DNA from: Patiria miniata
Taxonomy: Eukaryota > Echinodermata > Asteroidea > Valvatida > Asterinidae
Direction: 5' to 3'
Assembly (NCBI RefSeq): GCF_015706575.1
Contig: NW_024037056.1
Coordinates: 3,372,109 to 3,436,108, forward strand
DNA length: 64,000 bases
Position numbers and translations under genes: made by a program. The notes beneath the pieces were generated by a model. The model saw only the letters and a list, made by a program, of their open reading frames with translations. It had not been told where the DNA came from and ran no database searches. Shown here piece after piece: positions 10,201-22,600 of the stretch. Every line of letters begins with the position of its first letter. Position 1 is the first letter of the stretch.

Positions 10201-13200
10201 CCAACTTGGGAAGGTCCCAACTTGGGAAGGTCCTTACTTGGGAATGTCCCAACTTGGGAAGGTCCCAACTTGGGAAGGTCCCAACTTGGGAAGGTCCCAA
10301 CTTAAGTCGGGACCACAGTCTAGTTCGGGTATAACATATATAGTTGGACAGTGATACATGTGCTCCACCTTTCTCTACACTCATACTTGTTATGTTATAT
10401 TCCTTTCTTTTTTTCAGGACTCAAAACAGATCAGAAGTGAATTCCAAGTTGCCATCGAGGTTGAACAGAGTGCTGCTATGCTGTCGTATAAAATATTTTC
10501 CTTAGGAAGGTAAGTTTGAAACTAAATGTTTTTTCTACAAATTAATTTTTTTTTTTTGGTGGGGGGGGGGACCTGTGTTCAGTGAAGTGTTTTCAACCAA
10601 TGATAACTTTTTTTTAAGTGAATGCTATTCTTTTTTTTCCTAGGTTACACACGACCCAGCGTGCAATAAGACAAACGGAGGCATCTGTTTCTAAAGTCCG
10701 AAGCTCTATCGTGGAGAAACTTACCCTAGTCAAGGACAAGACCATTCTGGTGAGGCAAATGTTCAAATTGTACAGTGAAAGTAACTCAAGAAGTTTTCAA
10801 ATTAAAGGGTGGAGTGATTCGATTATTTTTGTGAATGAAATTCAAGAATCTCTTGAAAATTTCATATTGCTTAGGAAAGGAATCAATCACATGTGTAGAG
10901 TTTTAATTCATATCACAGTAATAAATAAAATTCGGTTTTAGAAAAACATAAAATTTAGAAATCTGGCACAACTCCTGTATTTTATCACAATCATTGTGTA
11001 GCAACAGGAATAACTTTTTTTCCAAAAAAGCCAGAATTAAATTGTTTAAACAGAGTTGTTCACATTTTATTTGCAGCGTTCTGAGAGGGAAGCGTTATTG
11101 CTCCGTCTGGGCGTTCTGAAATACGAACAGGAGCAGCAGGAGCAACTATTGGCCGCAGATTGCAAGAAATGCACCAAAAGTAGAGAGAGCATCGACGAAA
11201 AAGGTGGGTACGTTTTACTGAAAATCTACCCGCAGAAGATATGAGGTTAACTGCCTTTTGGATCTGCAAGACAAGTACTCAAATAGTTTCCTCAAAACAG
11301 GCTGTTGGGAAGGTTATCTGAAATACGTCAGAGTAAGGATGATTACTCATGTTGAGTTGACTACTTTCCTTGCAGTCCAAGACCTCCGGTTAAGACGAGA
11401 GAGACTACGGAGCGGGATAGATGAGCTCAAAGAGCAAAATCAAGACTATCAGGAGAAGAAGTAAGTTGGAAAATAATAGAAAGAATCATGTCAAAAGTTT
11501 TTTTTAGACTCCATTTAAAAAACAGCCTTGATGCAACCACATTGTCTCTGACAGGGAAGTATGAGAAATGAGCCGACTGTATATATGTTTACTTTTTTTA
11601 GGGAACAGCTCCAGAAGCTAGCAGCCAAGTACACGGCTCGCAAGACGACACTGCTCGGGGAACTGTCCGATATATACCCAGTAGTGGAGCAGGCAAACCA
11701 CGAGTACACAATCCTTGGCATCAAGCTTCCAAATGCCGAGCGCTACTCCGGTAAGATAATGGAGTCTTTAACCCATCAACCCATTGATGTACCCATTTGT
11801 ACCCAGTGATCACATTCACATATGAAGGCCTGCACCCGTTTGTACCCATTCTTAAACTGTGTGCGCCTATCTGCAGGCACTGATGACATGGTGTTTTTGA
11901 CTGGGCGTGGACACACCTGCCACCTGATGTTGATGATGGGAGACATAGGAAACCCATCAATCCATTGATGTACCCGTTTGTACCTAGTAATCACATTCAT
12001 ATATAAAGGTCTGCACCCATTTATACCCATTTGTCACTGTGTGCACCCATTCGCAGGCACTGATGACATGGTGGTCTCGACCGGGCTTGGACACACCTGC
12101 CACCTGATACTGATGATGTCACAGATCCTCAAGTTGCCCCTACGCTATCCCATGGTCCACTACGGCTCACGATCGCTCGTCAGGGACCACATTACAGAGT
12201 CACTAGCCGAGAAGGACAGAGAGTGAGTTTGGAATTTTGTTTCAGTTTGCTTTCTCGTCACTATGGCTTGCATTGCTGTACATCCAAACAGCAGAAAATC
12301 ATCTATGTGGTATTCAGTATTTAAGTTGAGTAAGTTGAACACCCATTCATTGCATTTCCAAATCTCGCACCAATTTTCTCCAATTCACAGTTTCCCACTG
12401 TACAGTCGGGGCAAAGAACGCTTCCAATTCAACTACGCCCTGTACCTCCTGAACCGCAACATAGCCCAGCTCCGGTTCGCCATGGGGCTACAGACCACGG
12501 ACCTCCGGGCGACCCTGCCCAACCTCAAGACACTGTTGGAACTCAAGTGGGGAATTAAAAAGTGAGTGTGGATACGTTTAGAGGTGTTAATTGTCCAAGG
12601 AGTTGTAAAAAAAATGATAGAAAATAGTTCTTAATATAAATAGAATGGCTAAATATGACAGTAAAAAATTACTGCCAATTTCATATTGCAAGAACTGAAA
12701 TTGAAATTTTGTTTGGTATCAATCATTTTTCTTTTTTAACTTATATTTTTTCCCACCAGCAACACTGTCAGCACTATATACCAGGCTCCGAGAAGTCTCC
12801 AACAGCCTGACCAATCGGTGGCCTCCTATCAACAGCAGCAACAACAGCTACATCAAAGGCCGTCACTGATTCGCAGTACCACATCTCCACCGGGCGTGGC
12901 TCCATACCCAGTACAACCACCGCCAGTCTACAGCCAGGTTGACTTGCCACACCCGCCCCAGGTAGACGCCCGTCCCCCTCCTCCCTATCAATCCGTGGAG
13001 GTCACCGAGACCCCACCTCTGAGCCCCTACGTGGAGCAGAACAGTCCATTTGAGGATCTCACCCCAGAGACCGAGTCGCCCATGCCTGTCCCCACGGCAC
13101 CCATTGCAATCCCGAGCGTCGACATCGCTGCCAAAGCCATCGAGGCCAGGCAAACAATGGCTGATCAACCTGACAGTGAAGAAAGGATTGGACAAACAAC

Positions 13201-14161
13201 TGCTGTGATTGAAACACAAGTTGCAAGCCTTTCCTTGGAAGACACTCTAAGTGATCCAAGGAGCACGGAAACTCTTCGGCCTAGCATGGAGTATCGGGAC
13301 AGGGACAGCACCTGGCCGTCTGATTTCGTCGTGGTGAACAGTGATTGCGAGACTCTCCAAACTGAACCAGTTGCTGTCCAGCAAATTGAAAGTGACGATC
13401 AGCAATGCAGCTTGTCATCAGAAGTCAGGAAAGAGGAACCTAACTCTCAACAGAATCCACTGCAGGAGAGGCCTCTCAGGACTTTGGTACCAGACTTGGA
13501 ACCTCAGCAGGTCCAGGAATCTTTAAACTTGCCAGAGTTTGCGCCATCAGGCCAGCTTGATAAATCTGAACAGCCTGAGCCAGCAGCATCAGAAGCAGAA
13601 GCAGAGCCGGTCGCCAGATCATCAGCAACCAACGACAGACAAGCTTCTGCGGCAAACACCAACAACCATCACAACTCCAGATCAGAACCCAAACAAATCT
13701 CACTTCTTCCCGATACCACGTCAGAACCGACCCAGTCTCACTCATCGACAGCCAAAGAGACCTCTGCGCAAAGTCCGCTACAGCTTGCCACCCCCCAAGA
13801 ATCGCAACCCTCTGTTGCCGCATCTCATTCCGCTTATCACCATAGCAACACATCAGTACCAAATCTGGACAAAGTAGAGCCCGTTGGGGCACCAAAGCCA
13901 AACCTTATACAATCAGCAGACAAAAGTTTGTTCAGCGATGATGTCTCGTTACCGAGGCGATCCGACGCAGTCGGCATTCCACCCAGGGAAAGCAACGACA
14001 CGACTGTTTCCATGGACACCGATGCGGGGTACCAGTTCCACGATCTTGGTAGCCGGGCCGAGGCCCTCTCGCGACAAGACAGCTTTTCTAGTTTCAAGAA
14101 AGTCTCCACCAGTCCCAATAAGGGACGCAAGTCAGGAAAGCGACAAATGATGGAGTCGTGA
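7201..14161 (+). CDS. UVRAG: UV radiation resistance-associated gene protein (UVRAG)
   Basis: Fourteen coding exons: 7201-7257, 7579-7693, 7983-8017, 8521-8584, 9442-9539, 9916-10002, 10418-10509, 10644-10749, 11077-11203, 11376-11460, 11602-11750, 12057-12222, 12391-12561, 12760-14161. All phases agree and give 917 aa; TGA lies in frame just before the ATG. UVRAG is a subunit of the PI3-kinase complex II with Beclin 1, VPS34 and VPS15, acting in autophagosome and endosome maturation. N-terminal C2-like domain (about 38-150: [34 protein letters not shown]), coiled coil (about 180-290), then the conserved LSDIYPV, LRYPMV and [19 protein letters not shown] block (about 300-450). The last exon encodes about 465 disordered Pro/Gln/Ser-rich residues, longer than in human (699 aa total), with a PPPPY motif. 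A partial copy of exon 12 lies in intron 11. Confidence 0.95.
10151..10168. other. Perfect 18-bp palindrome with central CACGTG
   Basis: GTGTTCCACGTGGAACAC lies in UVRAG intron 6, immediately before the 16-bp tandem array. The central CACGTG is an E-box. No functional claim can be made. Confidence 0.6.
10172..10303. repeat. 16-bp tandem repeat array in UVRAG intron 6
   Basis: About eight head-to-tail copies of GGGAAGGTCCCAACTT with few variants. Each unit junction contains CCCAACTTGGG, itself an odd-length palindrome, so the array can form many small hairpins. Confidence 0.9.
11770..11950 (+). pseudogene. Tandem partial duplicate of UVRAG exon 12 and its acceptor
   Basis: A ~181-bp unit (11770-11950) is repeated from 11951. 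It carries the upstream intron sequence, an acceptor ending CTGCAG (11876) and the first ~64 bases of exon 12 (11877-11940; [15 protein letters not shown]). It then runs straight into the next unit without a donor site, so it is a broken exon copy. The real exon 12 starts at 12057. Use of the decoy acceptor would reach an in-frame stop. Confidence 0.8.
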
Positions 14162-16947
14162 TAGATGATTGACTCAGTTCGAAAAAAGGATTTTAGAGGG
14201 ACTGTGGAAACCTTTCATTTTTATAACTGATCAAAACAAAAACACTCTTTCCACGGGAATAAATCCTGTGAATCCAAAGTGAGGATCAGGTGTTGTCATG
14301 AATAGTAAAATATTGTACCTTGGCCCTGAATTCAGTATCACATTCCTGATTTCTTCAGCTAAACAAAAACCTGCTAGTAAAAACTATACAAAAAAGTGTA
14401 ATCATTAGAAAGCTATTTTGCTGTTTTATTCGAAAATAAGTGACAGCTATTAAGGTTTATTTTAACCAATGATAATTTTTATCATACACAGTGGCGTAAA
14501 TCTGTGCCATTGAGCAAAAATTGCCCAGTCATGGAAATTCGCAAGTGGGGCACCACGCGACACTAGGGGGCGCCGTTTATGATACAAATGTACATCTTTT
14601 GCTAATTGGTGCGCTTAAAATACATCAAGGCGGTGCATTTAAAGATTTTGTGGTTTTCTCCATTTTTCAGTGCTATTTGATACATTAGGGTTTTTGGAAA
14701 GTTAACCTTAAAATCTGCATTTTTTGTTTCTCATCGCAAATTCGGGGGAGGGGGCAGGGATGATCGAATCGCCCATCCCCCCGTCAAAAGTTTGGAGGGA
14801 TAAATCCTTGCCACCCCCCCCCCTCCCCGGGATTTACGCCCATGATTATATCAATAGATTTGATTATACTGACATTTGCATATTTTAACAGATAAAAATA
14901 ATCAATTTTCCCTTCATATTATGAAAGCATAGTGTACAGTTCCCACATATCTCTTAAATTAATATGGTTTCAGATGATGAAGTCATGATATTCTATTTCT
15001 AACCACCACGAATTGAATTTCACTTTGAAAAAGCAAAAATCTTATATTTGCATTTTATGCGCACTTTATGTGCACTACATGTACACACATGTACTAGAAT
15101 TAGTTGAATTGCAGCATAGCAAAGTGCAATTTGTAAACTCCAAATTGGAATGTTTTGTTGTAATTTTACGTTACATTATATCCTTTTATTGATATCTGAA
15201 TGTGTGCATACATACGGGATGCCTTTTATTTCTCTCGGACATGAACTGTAGGCATTACTTTTTTGTAACTGGGCCAACTGTCAAGTTATCCGGTGTGCTT
15301 GCCCGTTACTTGAACCTAGACAATTTGCAACAAAAATTCGCAAAATTGCTGCGTGTTGAACGTCTATGTTTAAAAGGCATTACGCACTTTAAAAGGTGGT
15401 CAAATATTCCAATAGTTTCTTTAATAAGAATTGTTTGGAAGCATTTGGGCTAATTTATACTTTATTGATGATCTCTTTCTGGAAAAGACAGCCTTCCATA
15501 ATTTTGCATATTTTTGCATAATGTTACAGTTGTCCAACCCCTACCGCTGTTTTATGTGTAACTAACCAAAAAACCTAATTTCATAATTCGAACCAATTGG
15601 ACCTCTTGAATCATAACTATACTGTCGGAAAATATAAGATTTGTATATATTTACACTTTTTGTCTGTCGTTATCACCTGTTCTTGAACAGTCGTAATGAC
15701 TAATCATGAATTAAGACAATTAACCGTTTACAGTTAATTTTTCCACGCTTTTGAACTGTCATAAATCTCATGAAATACTGTTCGTAACATATGTCCACCC
15801 TATGAAAATCCTGTATGTTGTAGGTGTGCTTGTAGCATTTTTAAATACTGATGCGCGATGAACAAGTTCTGCTGGTTCTTAAGTCGAGAATAATTTTGTA
15901 GTATACTACTTTATGAATGGAAAACAATCATGTTTATAGACAATGTTTGTTGCTTAATTAGCACAGGAATAACCAAGGACATTTCCAAGCATTTTCATGT
16001 TTAAATCGGACTTTGGACGTTTCTAATTGTGCAGCTTTTTTCCTCAAGATGCACTTAAAGAGGTCAGGTTTTCTGAAACCTCTTTTGGGTAACTACATGT
16101 ATAAGGTGAAATCTTTCTGCAAAATTCCGCTGCTTTTCATGATGTAAAAACTTGATGATTCTAGAAACAAATTTTGTGAGGACTTCATGTTATTCTTCAT
16201 GTCTCATGATCACGTTTTATTTTCCAATGTGTAAGACAACTAAAATTGCAAGTTTTGTACATTTGTATAACAGACATCTTGAACCGGAACATTTTACAAA
16301 TTGTAAAATCTTGGTGTAGTTCAGCTCGTGGAATGTAGCACATATGTGAAATACACATCGAAAAATCTAATTTTATTTTAGACCCGAAAATAAAAAATCT
16401 GATGAATAATATATTACCAAGTTTCAAAATTGGTGTGAATTTATTTCAAGTGTTTATGATAATCTGTTGCATCAAGTGCTAATCAAATCTGAGAAAAAAA
16501 TGGTTATGGTAATATGTACTGCTGAAGGACACAAGCATGAAGATCCTTAGATTGCCCCTTTATAAATAAATGTGCTATAGCAATCTCAACTTCTCAGCTA
16601 CTTCAACTTTATCGAGGTTGTGTCCAAAAACCCAATGGTTAAATCAATGTCGTAGCCACAAAGGCCACATGAAAAGGAGGCTTTAATGCCAAGTCCACAA
16701 TCTGAACCCAATATCACCCTCCAGTGCATGTGCTCTGGCTTTATGCATCCTTGCCGTCAACACACATTCTGATCTCTCCATCTTGTTGTTTTCCTTGACT
16801 GCAAAGATTCTTGTGCTTGAACCCATGCTTTGTAGGATCAGAATCCTCATCCAACCATCTTGTACTGCTTCAATCTTTAAACCTCTTGCTCTTTCTCCCC
16901 TCAGTGGATGAGTTCTGCTTTCTCCTGCTACTTTATGCATTCTAGTT
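14162..16947. other. Convergent 3' region between UVRAG and WDR83
   Basis: This contains the UVRAG 3' UTR (AATAAA at about 14260) and the WDR83 3' UTR on the other strand. A repeat-like stretch at about 14489-14845 starts CAGTGGCGTAAATC and ends GATTTACGCCCATG, which are near-inverted ends of a small DNA element. A CTCF-like core (ACACTAGGGGGCGC) lies inside at 14560-14573. No coding exon was found in the rest. Confidence 0.45.
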
Positions 16948-18829
16948 TCATCCATCCTCCTCGTATGCATGGCTTCTCCATAATTTTACCATCCCTTCTG
17001 ATGCGGACAGCAAGCAAACCTCTTTAGGGTGGAAGGATAGAGAATGCACCGTGTCCTTGCCAGCCTTCTCAATAGTTGTCACCATTGAACCCTAGAATTC
17101 AAGGAAGATTAAGATCGGAATAGGATGGGATTAAAGTTATTCACAAAATCTATATGTATAATAGAAGTCATAGAGTACGTATCAAAGAAGCCATCCAAAT
17201 TAGATTTCCTACAAAAAGACTGAGCAGCACTGCGAACGGTACACAGACATCTATTTCTTTACAACAACCTGAAAGTTAAATTGTTTTTGTGGATGTTCAG
17301 TTCTGGGATGCGGTTGCCATAGCAACTCCCTGACAACATCAGTAATGCCTCACCTCCACCAAATCCCAGAAGTATATCGTCCCGTCCTCCGACCCACTGA
17401 CCACGTGGCTGTCGTCATTGTTCATACAGCTGGCCACTCTGTACTGACCGTTGTGGTGACCGGCGTATTCGCCAAGGAGCTCCCCGCTGTCTTTGTCCAG
17501 TAGACGGATCCTGTTGTCCAGGGACGATACCAGCGTGCACTGGCCGTCTTTGGTGAAGTTAATGCAGGTTGCTGGATCTGTCAAGGAACGCAGGAATGAT
17601 TCAAGCTTTATTAAAAATTGGGAGTCAGTGGATGTTGGTATGTGCTGTTCCAGTTATCAGTCTCCCTCCCGCTGGAAATCATTGATATTGTGTCGTTGTT
17701 ATCAAAGAGGAATCACGCCCCTCAATCCTCCAAAATCCTTTAAACTTTTCTCCGCAAACGTTGGTCAGAAAAAAAGGTAAAACATGACGGATAAAAATCA
17801 GCTACTCACGCCCGATACAATCAGTGTGCAGTCTTCCATTACGCAGGTCATACCTCCGGACATAACCATCAACAGATGCAGTGAGAATCTCAAAGTCAGA
17901 CACGGCGATAGATGACACAGCATCTTTGGCTTCATCCAAGATCTGAATAGGGTCAAACTTCTTAGACCGACAATCCCAAATTCTGACTGTCGCGTCAATT
18001 GATCCTGTTTCAGAGGGTGAAAAATTCAAGAAAACATTTGTATAAAATACAATAAATAACTGTTTCTATTTTAAATTTGAATTCAAATAACAAAATTAGG
18101 AAAAAATGTTGCAATCTGATGTCACTTCAGTGGTTGTGTACAAAATACTAGTACAAAGTCTATGGTGAGTCAAGAAAGTTTGTAAGTATTTCCTAACAAA
18201 ATTGGAAATGTTTCTAAGTCCAAGATTCATCATGTTCATCATGTCTTATAAATATCATCATTTTTGCAATGACTGACCTTGCTTTATTAAAGTTTATAAT
18301 TGAGATGATAGGCCTAGATTTGATTGAAGGAAAAAGTAGCGTCAGGTTGCAAATTTTTTTCCCAAAATAACATCATAATAATATTGGGTTGTTTGTTTAT
18401 ATTTAAAATTAAGACTTTTAATCAAACCAAAACAAAATGTTTTCTTCAAGTTAACCCCCCCCCCTTTTTTTTACCGGACAAAACCACAGACGAGTCTTCG
18501 TTGAAACAAACACAGTCCACTTTCCCCGCATGCCCCCTGAACCTCCTCAGCGTTTGCCCCGTGGCAACATCCCACAACATGACCGCCTTGTCAGCACCGC
18601 AAGACACTAGCTGGGAGTTGTCCAAAGACGCCCGGGCGTCCAGCACATCGTACCCGTGCGCCGTGTAGGTCTTCAGCAGCAAGTTGCGGTGTGGGTTCCA
18701 CAATTTCAGCGACTTGTCACTGCCACATGTCAGGCAATAGTTCCCGTCTCCATTGAAAGAGACCGATCTTACTGCGCCCTGTTTACACTCCAAGGTCTTG
18801 TGGAGCTTGAGGGGCAGCTTTTCCCCCAT
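16948..18829 (-). CDS. WDR83: WD repeat-containing protein 83 (MORG1)
   Basis: Four minus-strand exons: 18829-18475, 18004-17810, 17577-17354, 17091-16948. Phases agree, giving 305 aa against 315 in human. The start MGEKLPLKLHKTLECKQGAV aligns with the human N-terminus. Seven WD blades form a beta-propeller; blade ends include SLKLWNP, AVMLWDV, VRIWDC, RRYDL, TIYFWDLVE and VKLWR. RLLDKDSGELLGEY is nearly identical to human, and the last exon ends HAYEEDG like human EAYEAEDGAG. WDR83 is a MAPK scaffold (MORG1, with ERK pathway partners and PHD3) and is found in spliceosomal complexes. It is convergent with UVRAG and divergent from UGGT. Donors are GTAAAA, GTGAGT and GTGAGG. Nothing appears broken. 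Confidence 0.95.
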
Positions 18830-19648
18830 TTTGACGCCAATATTCCTTCACAAAACATGAAAAACAAGAGACGTTTCGATTCACTGCACTGCTGCCAGAA
18901 CTCACTTTTGTTACTTTTTTGAGTGCTCAAACTAGACTGTGCGTTTTGTTAGTCACCAGCCTGACGCATTTGAACACGAGCAGTGCGAGAGCTTTTAATT
19001 TGGGAACTAGACCTGTGTACCCGACGACTATTTGACTTTCAGCATGTGAACAGTAAACTGCCGTAGAGTAATAACTTCGAGGGAACTACGGGGGAGGGGC
19101 GGTAAAGGGGGATCGGGGGGGGGGGGACTTGTCGAAGGTTAAGATGTAAAAAACATCAAATTGAGTTAAATGTATCAAAGAATGTGTAATTGTAATGCCC
19201 CACAATTTTCCCACTCAGTAATTGTAGTAATTGTCCCATCAGTCCCTGATGTAGGCATAATTAAATGATACCGATTGATTTTTTTGAGGGGTTAAGGTTC
19301 TATCTTTTTAAAATTAATCTTTTGAAGGCCGCTGGTTGGATCGATTTATAAAAGAAGGATTTTTTTTTATAATACATGTACCCCTGTCATTTATACGTGT
19401 CATAAAAGTGAAGGTACATGTTTATAAATATCTCTTCATATAGCGATCCTTCCATCTCGAGTGTTTGACAATTAAATATAGTTCCTTTAACAATAATAAT
19501 TGTTTATAAAACAGATCTTTGTACTAAAATTATGTTGTCAATCACCAACTTTTTCTTTATGAATGGTGTCGTGACAACATCGTCTGTCATTGGTTCAAGA
19601 AAACTCATACGTGGTCCAATCAAAAGACCCGATTCCTGTCCACATTTC
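18830..19648. other. Shared divergent promoter region of WDR83 and UGGT
   Basis: Only about 820 bp separates the two start codons, which face away from each other, so a shared regulatory region is possible. It contains G-rich runs (about 19080-19130). I see no TATA box or gene. Confidence 0.45.
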
Positions 19649-19660
19649 CAAGATGGCGGC
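19649..19660 (+). promoter_or_regulatory. TISU / YY1-type start element at UGGT first exon
   Basis: CAAGATGGCGGC matches the TISU consensus (translation initiator of short 5' UTR), which also binds YY1. The ATG inside it would begin a six-codon exon (MAASTG) ending at the GTGAGT donor at 19671. This suggests a very short 5' UTR. Confidence 0.55.
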
Positions 19661-22600
19661 CTCCACTGGGGTGAGTTTTCACCGATTGATGCATTATTTT
19701 CACGTCTATTTTGAACATTTTTAGGTTATAAACAATAGAAAAAAATGTAGGTATGTTAGTTCCTAACACGTTTACCATGACGTGTTGATCTAAAGTGATG
19801 GATGGAGGCATATGGCTTGGCAAAATACGTTTGTAATTATTTTCTTGGTTTGTCCGCTGTCGTGTCGCTGAGCTGTTTCATTACACACGATCGGCGTAGG
19901 CGCACCGGCGTGGGGGGGGGGGGGGGGGGGGGGGTTCAGTACGCTGGATTGAGGAGAACGGCGAATTCCTCTGTGAATGTGATTACAGTTATCAAATGAA
20001 CAATAACTATATATGTATTTTTTTGTTCCATTGTATTGTTCCATTGTCATGATTGTGCGTATTGAAACAATTTTTCCCGGCATAGTTAAGAATCGTTATA
20101 AAAAAATAAGACACTTTGATTTTAATTTCAACATTTTCAAGTAAAATGTTGAAATTAAAACTGTCTATTTGTCAAGTCATGTTTGTTAACCTAAAGCACA
20201 ACATGTCATTGATAGCTTTGTCGCAAATTATGATGTATTAATGAAACAGCAGTTTTATTTAGCACTGGCACTTGTACTTTTTAAGCAGATTTGAACTGCT
20301 TATTTAATTTACTTATTTTTGATTTTTCTCCTTTCATTTAACCTTCCTCCATGATATCACTGATCTGTAAACTATGAAACTAACATTAATTGAAGGAATT
20401 TTGTTTTCATTTATCAGATGGTGAGGTCAATGGTTGGTACACTTCTACTGCTAGTTGTTCTTCAAGCTTTGCATGTCACTGCCATCAAGTCAAAGCCAAT
20501 CACAACGTCTCTGCAAGCTAAGTGGCCGGCCACACCGCTGGTGTTGGAGGCTAGTGAGTTCCTGGCGGACAAGGGAGAGGAAAGCTTCTGGAGTTTTGTG
20601 GACTCACTGTCTGGACTTAAAGATGGGGATATCGGAGGTGAACTGATCATTTTAAAGCAACTAAACTTCTTTCAATTATCAAGAAGAACAAAGTGTTAAT
20701 CACATATTTCGTGTAATCAACAGCTTGCAGTTTCAAATTCTGGGTGGTTGTTATACAAATGTGGGAGCCAACTTATCAGGAATGTACAACTGTCTGCAGC
20801 CGAAAAATCATGCTGGCCATTAGAAAATTTTGTGGCCGGCATGAGCTGAACTTTATGGTTGCAGCAATATTTCAAGCAAATGCCGTTTCGGAACTTAAAG
20901 TAATCTGTTCCGCAAAACGGACAAAGATTTAAGTTCTAAGCCAAACAGACTGGAATTTTTTTTAATCCCAACTTGACTGTATCATCTTGGTTGACGTTCT
21001 TTCAGAGACGGACGAGAGTATGTATGCCTTTGTGCTGAAGTTCGCCGGACGTCTCCTGACCGATACGGAGATGGATCTACTCAAGCTCACGCTGTCTATT
21101 CACTCCCACTCGCCTCGAATAGAAATGTTTAACCAGGTAAGACATTGCTACAAATAATTACAAAGTCAGGTAAACATAAAAAAAACTGATGTTGATTGTG
21201 AGCTGTATGAATTATGAGCTGTAGCGGGATAAACACTGCCTATGCTGTATTTTATTGAAGATAATTCTTTCGATGGTTGGTGCATATGGAAATATACACC
21301 CTATTGAAATATATCAAATCATTAATTAAGCGCACATAAGAAGAAGACATTTCTTGCATAAAACCAACCCAACAATAACTGTAGAGATGATCATTGATTA
21401 TAGCAGTTGGCTTGTGAGTGAAAAGTTTTTTTCACAAGTTCTAGGCTTTCATTTCTATCACTATGTTTTATTATTTGGCTGTGACAGATTGCGAAAGACC
21501 TGCCTCCTCCCACTGGCTGTAACACCTTTGTGGACATACATGGACAGGTTACATGCTCACTGAAAGATATGGCAGAATTAATAGATTCTGCAACAGAAAG
21601 GTACACCTACGCAGTGTTAGATAGGAGCATTGATAAAACTGTTAAGTCTCTGTGTCACACTTTGCTTTATTTGTAATCATAACCGGAACAACAAGCCCCA
21701 TTGAAAATAACTTTTGCTTGGCTGTTCAGACTTGTACAGTGTTGAAAGACTGGAAAACCTGAAGTTTGAGCATTAGGGGCAGTATTGGGTCAAAGACAAT
21801 GGTAAAATCTCTGCAGAATCCTTGTGTTCGGCTTAGAAATAGCAGTAAAACAGGAAAATGCATGGACTTTGCATTTTGCCCTTGAACAATTATTGATTCT
21901 AAAATGGCACAGTTGATCTGACAACAGTTGTGTTTGCAACAGCTGTGCCTACAATTTCATTTCTGACAACAACGTTTGAACAGTTCAGGACTAATACTGA
22001 AGTCTTGTGCTCTCATCAACTGAATATAACATTTCCACATGCTCAATTTTGTTACAATTTTCTTCATATTTCAGGCCTAAGCCAAACATATACGCAGTCG
22101 ATCACCAGTATCCCAGATCCAAGAACAACTCAGTGACAGTCGTTCTGTACGGTCACGTAGGCAACCTGAAATCACAGATGAAACATTTCCACCAACGGCT
22201 AAAAGAATTGGCTGATAGGGGCGCTGTACAGTACGTCTTGAGACATTTTGTAAAGGTAAGACCGCGTGTGGAACTGTCTTAATCATTCTTTATACCCCCT
22301 CCAAAGGGGTTATAGCACCATTCCAAGGGTAGATAGCGCCCCTCCAAGGGGGTTATAATTTTTATTCAAAATGTTTTTTGCCTTACTTTGCTTGCAGGAA
22401 AAATCTGATCAACAGATCCGGTTATCAGGCTATGGTGTAGAGCTTGCCATCAAGAGTACAGAGTACAAGGCGGTGGATGACACAGAGGTCAAAGAAGGAG
22501 ACAGCCAATCACAAGACGAGGAGGACAACGCGCCGGACGAGGTCCAAGGCTTCGTCTTTTCAAAGCTCAAGTACGTTTCAAGTTGTTGTTTCAAATGAAA

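Noticed and set aside
12863-13901. Several 100-140-codon frames antisense to UVRAG exon 14
   Set aside because: Shadow frames caused by the GC-richer, repetitive coding exon on the plus strand.
16683-16970. 95-codon minus-strand frame MHTRRMDETRMHKVAG beyond the WDR83 stop
   Set aside because: It overlaps the WDR83 last exon in another frame and its 3' UTR. No family match.
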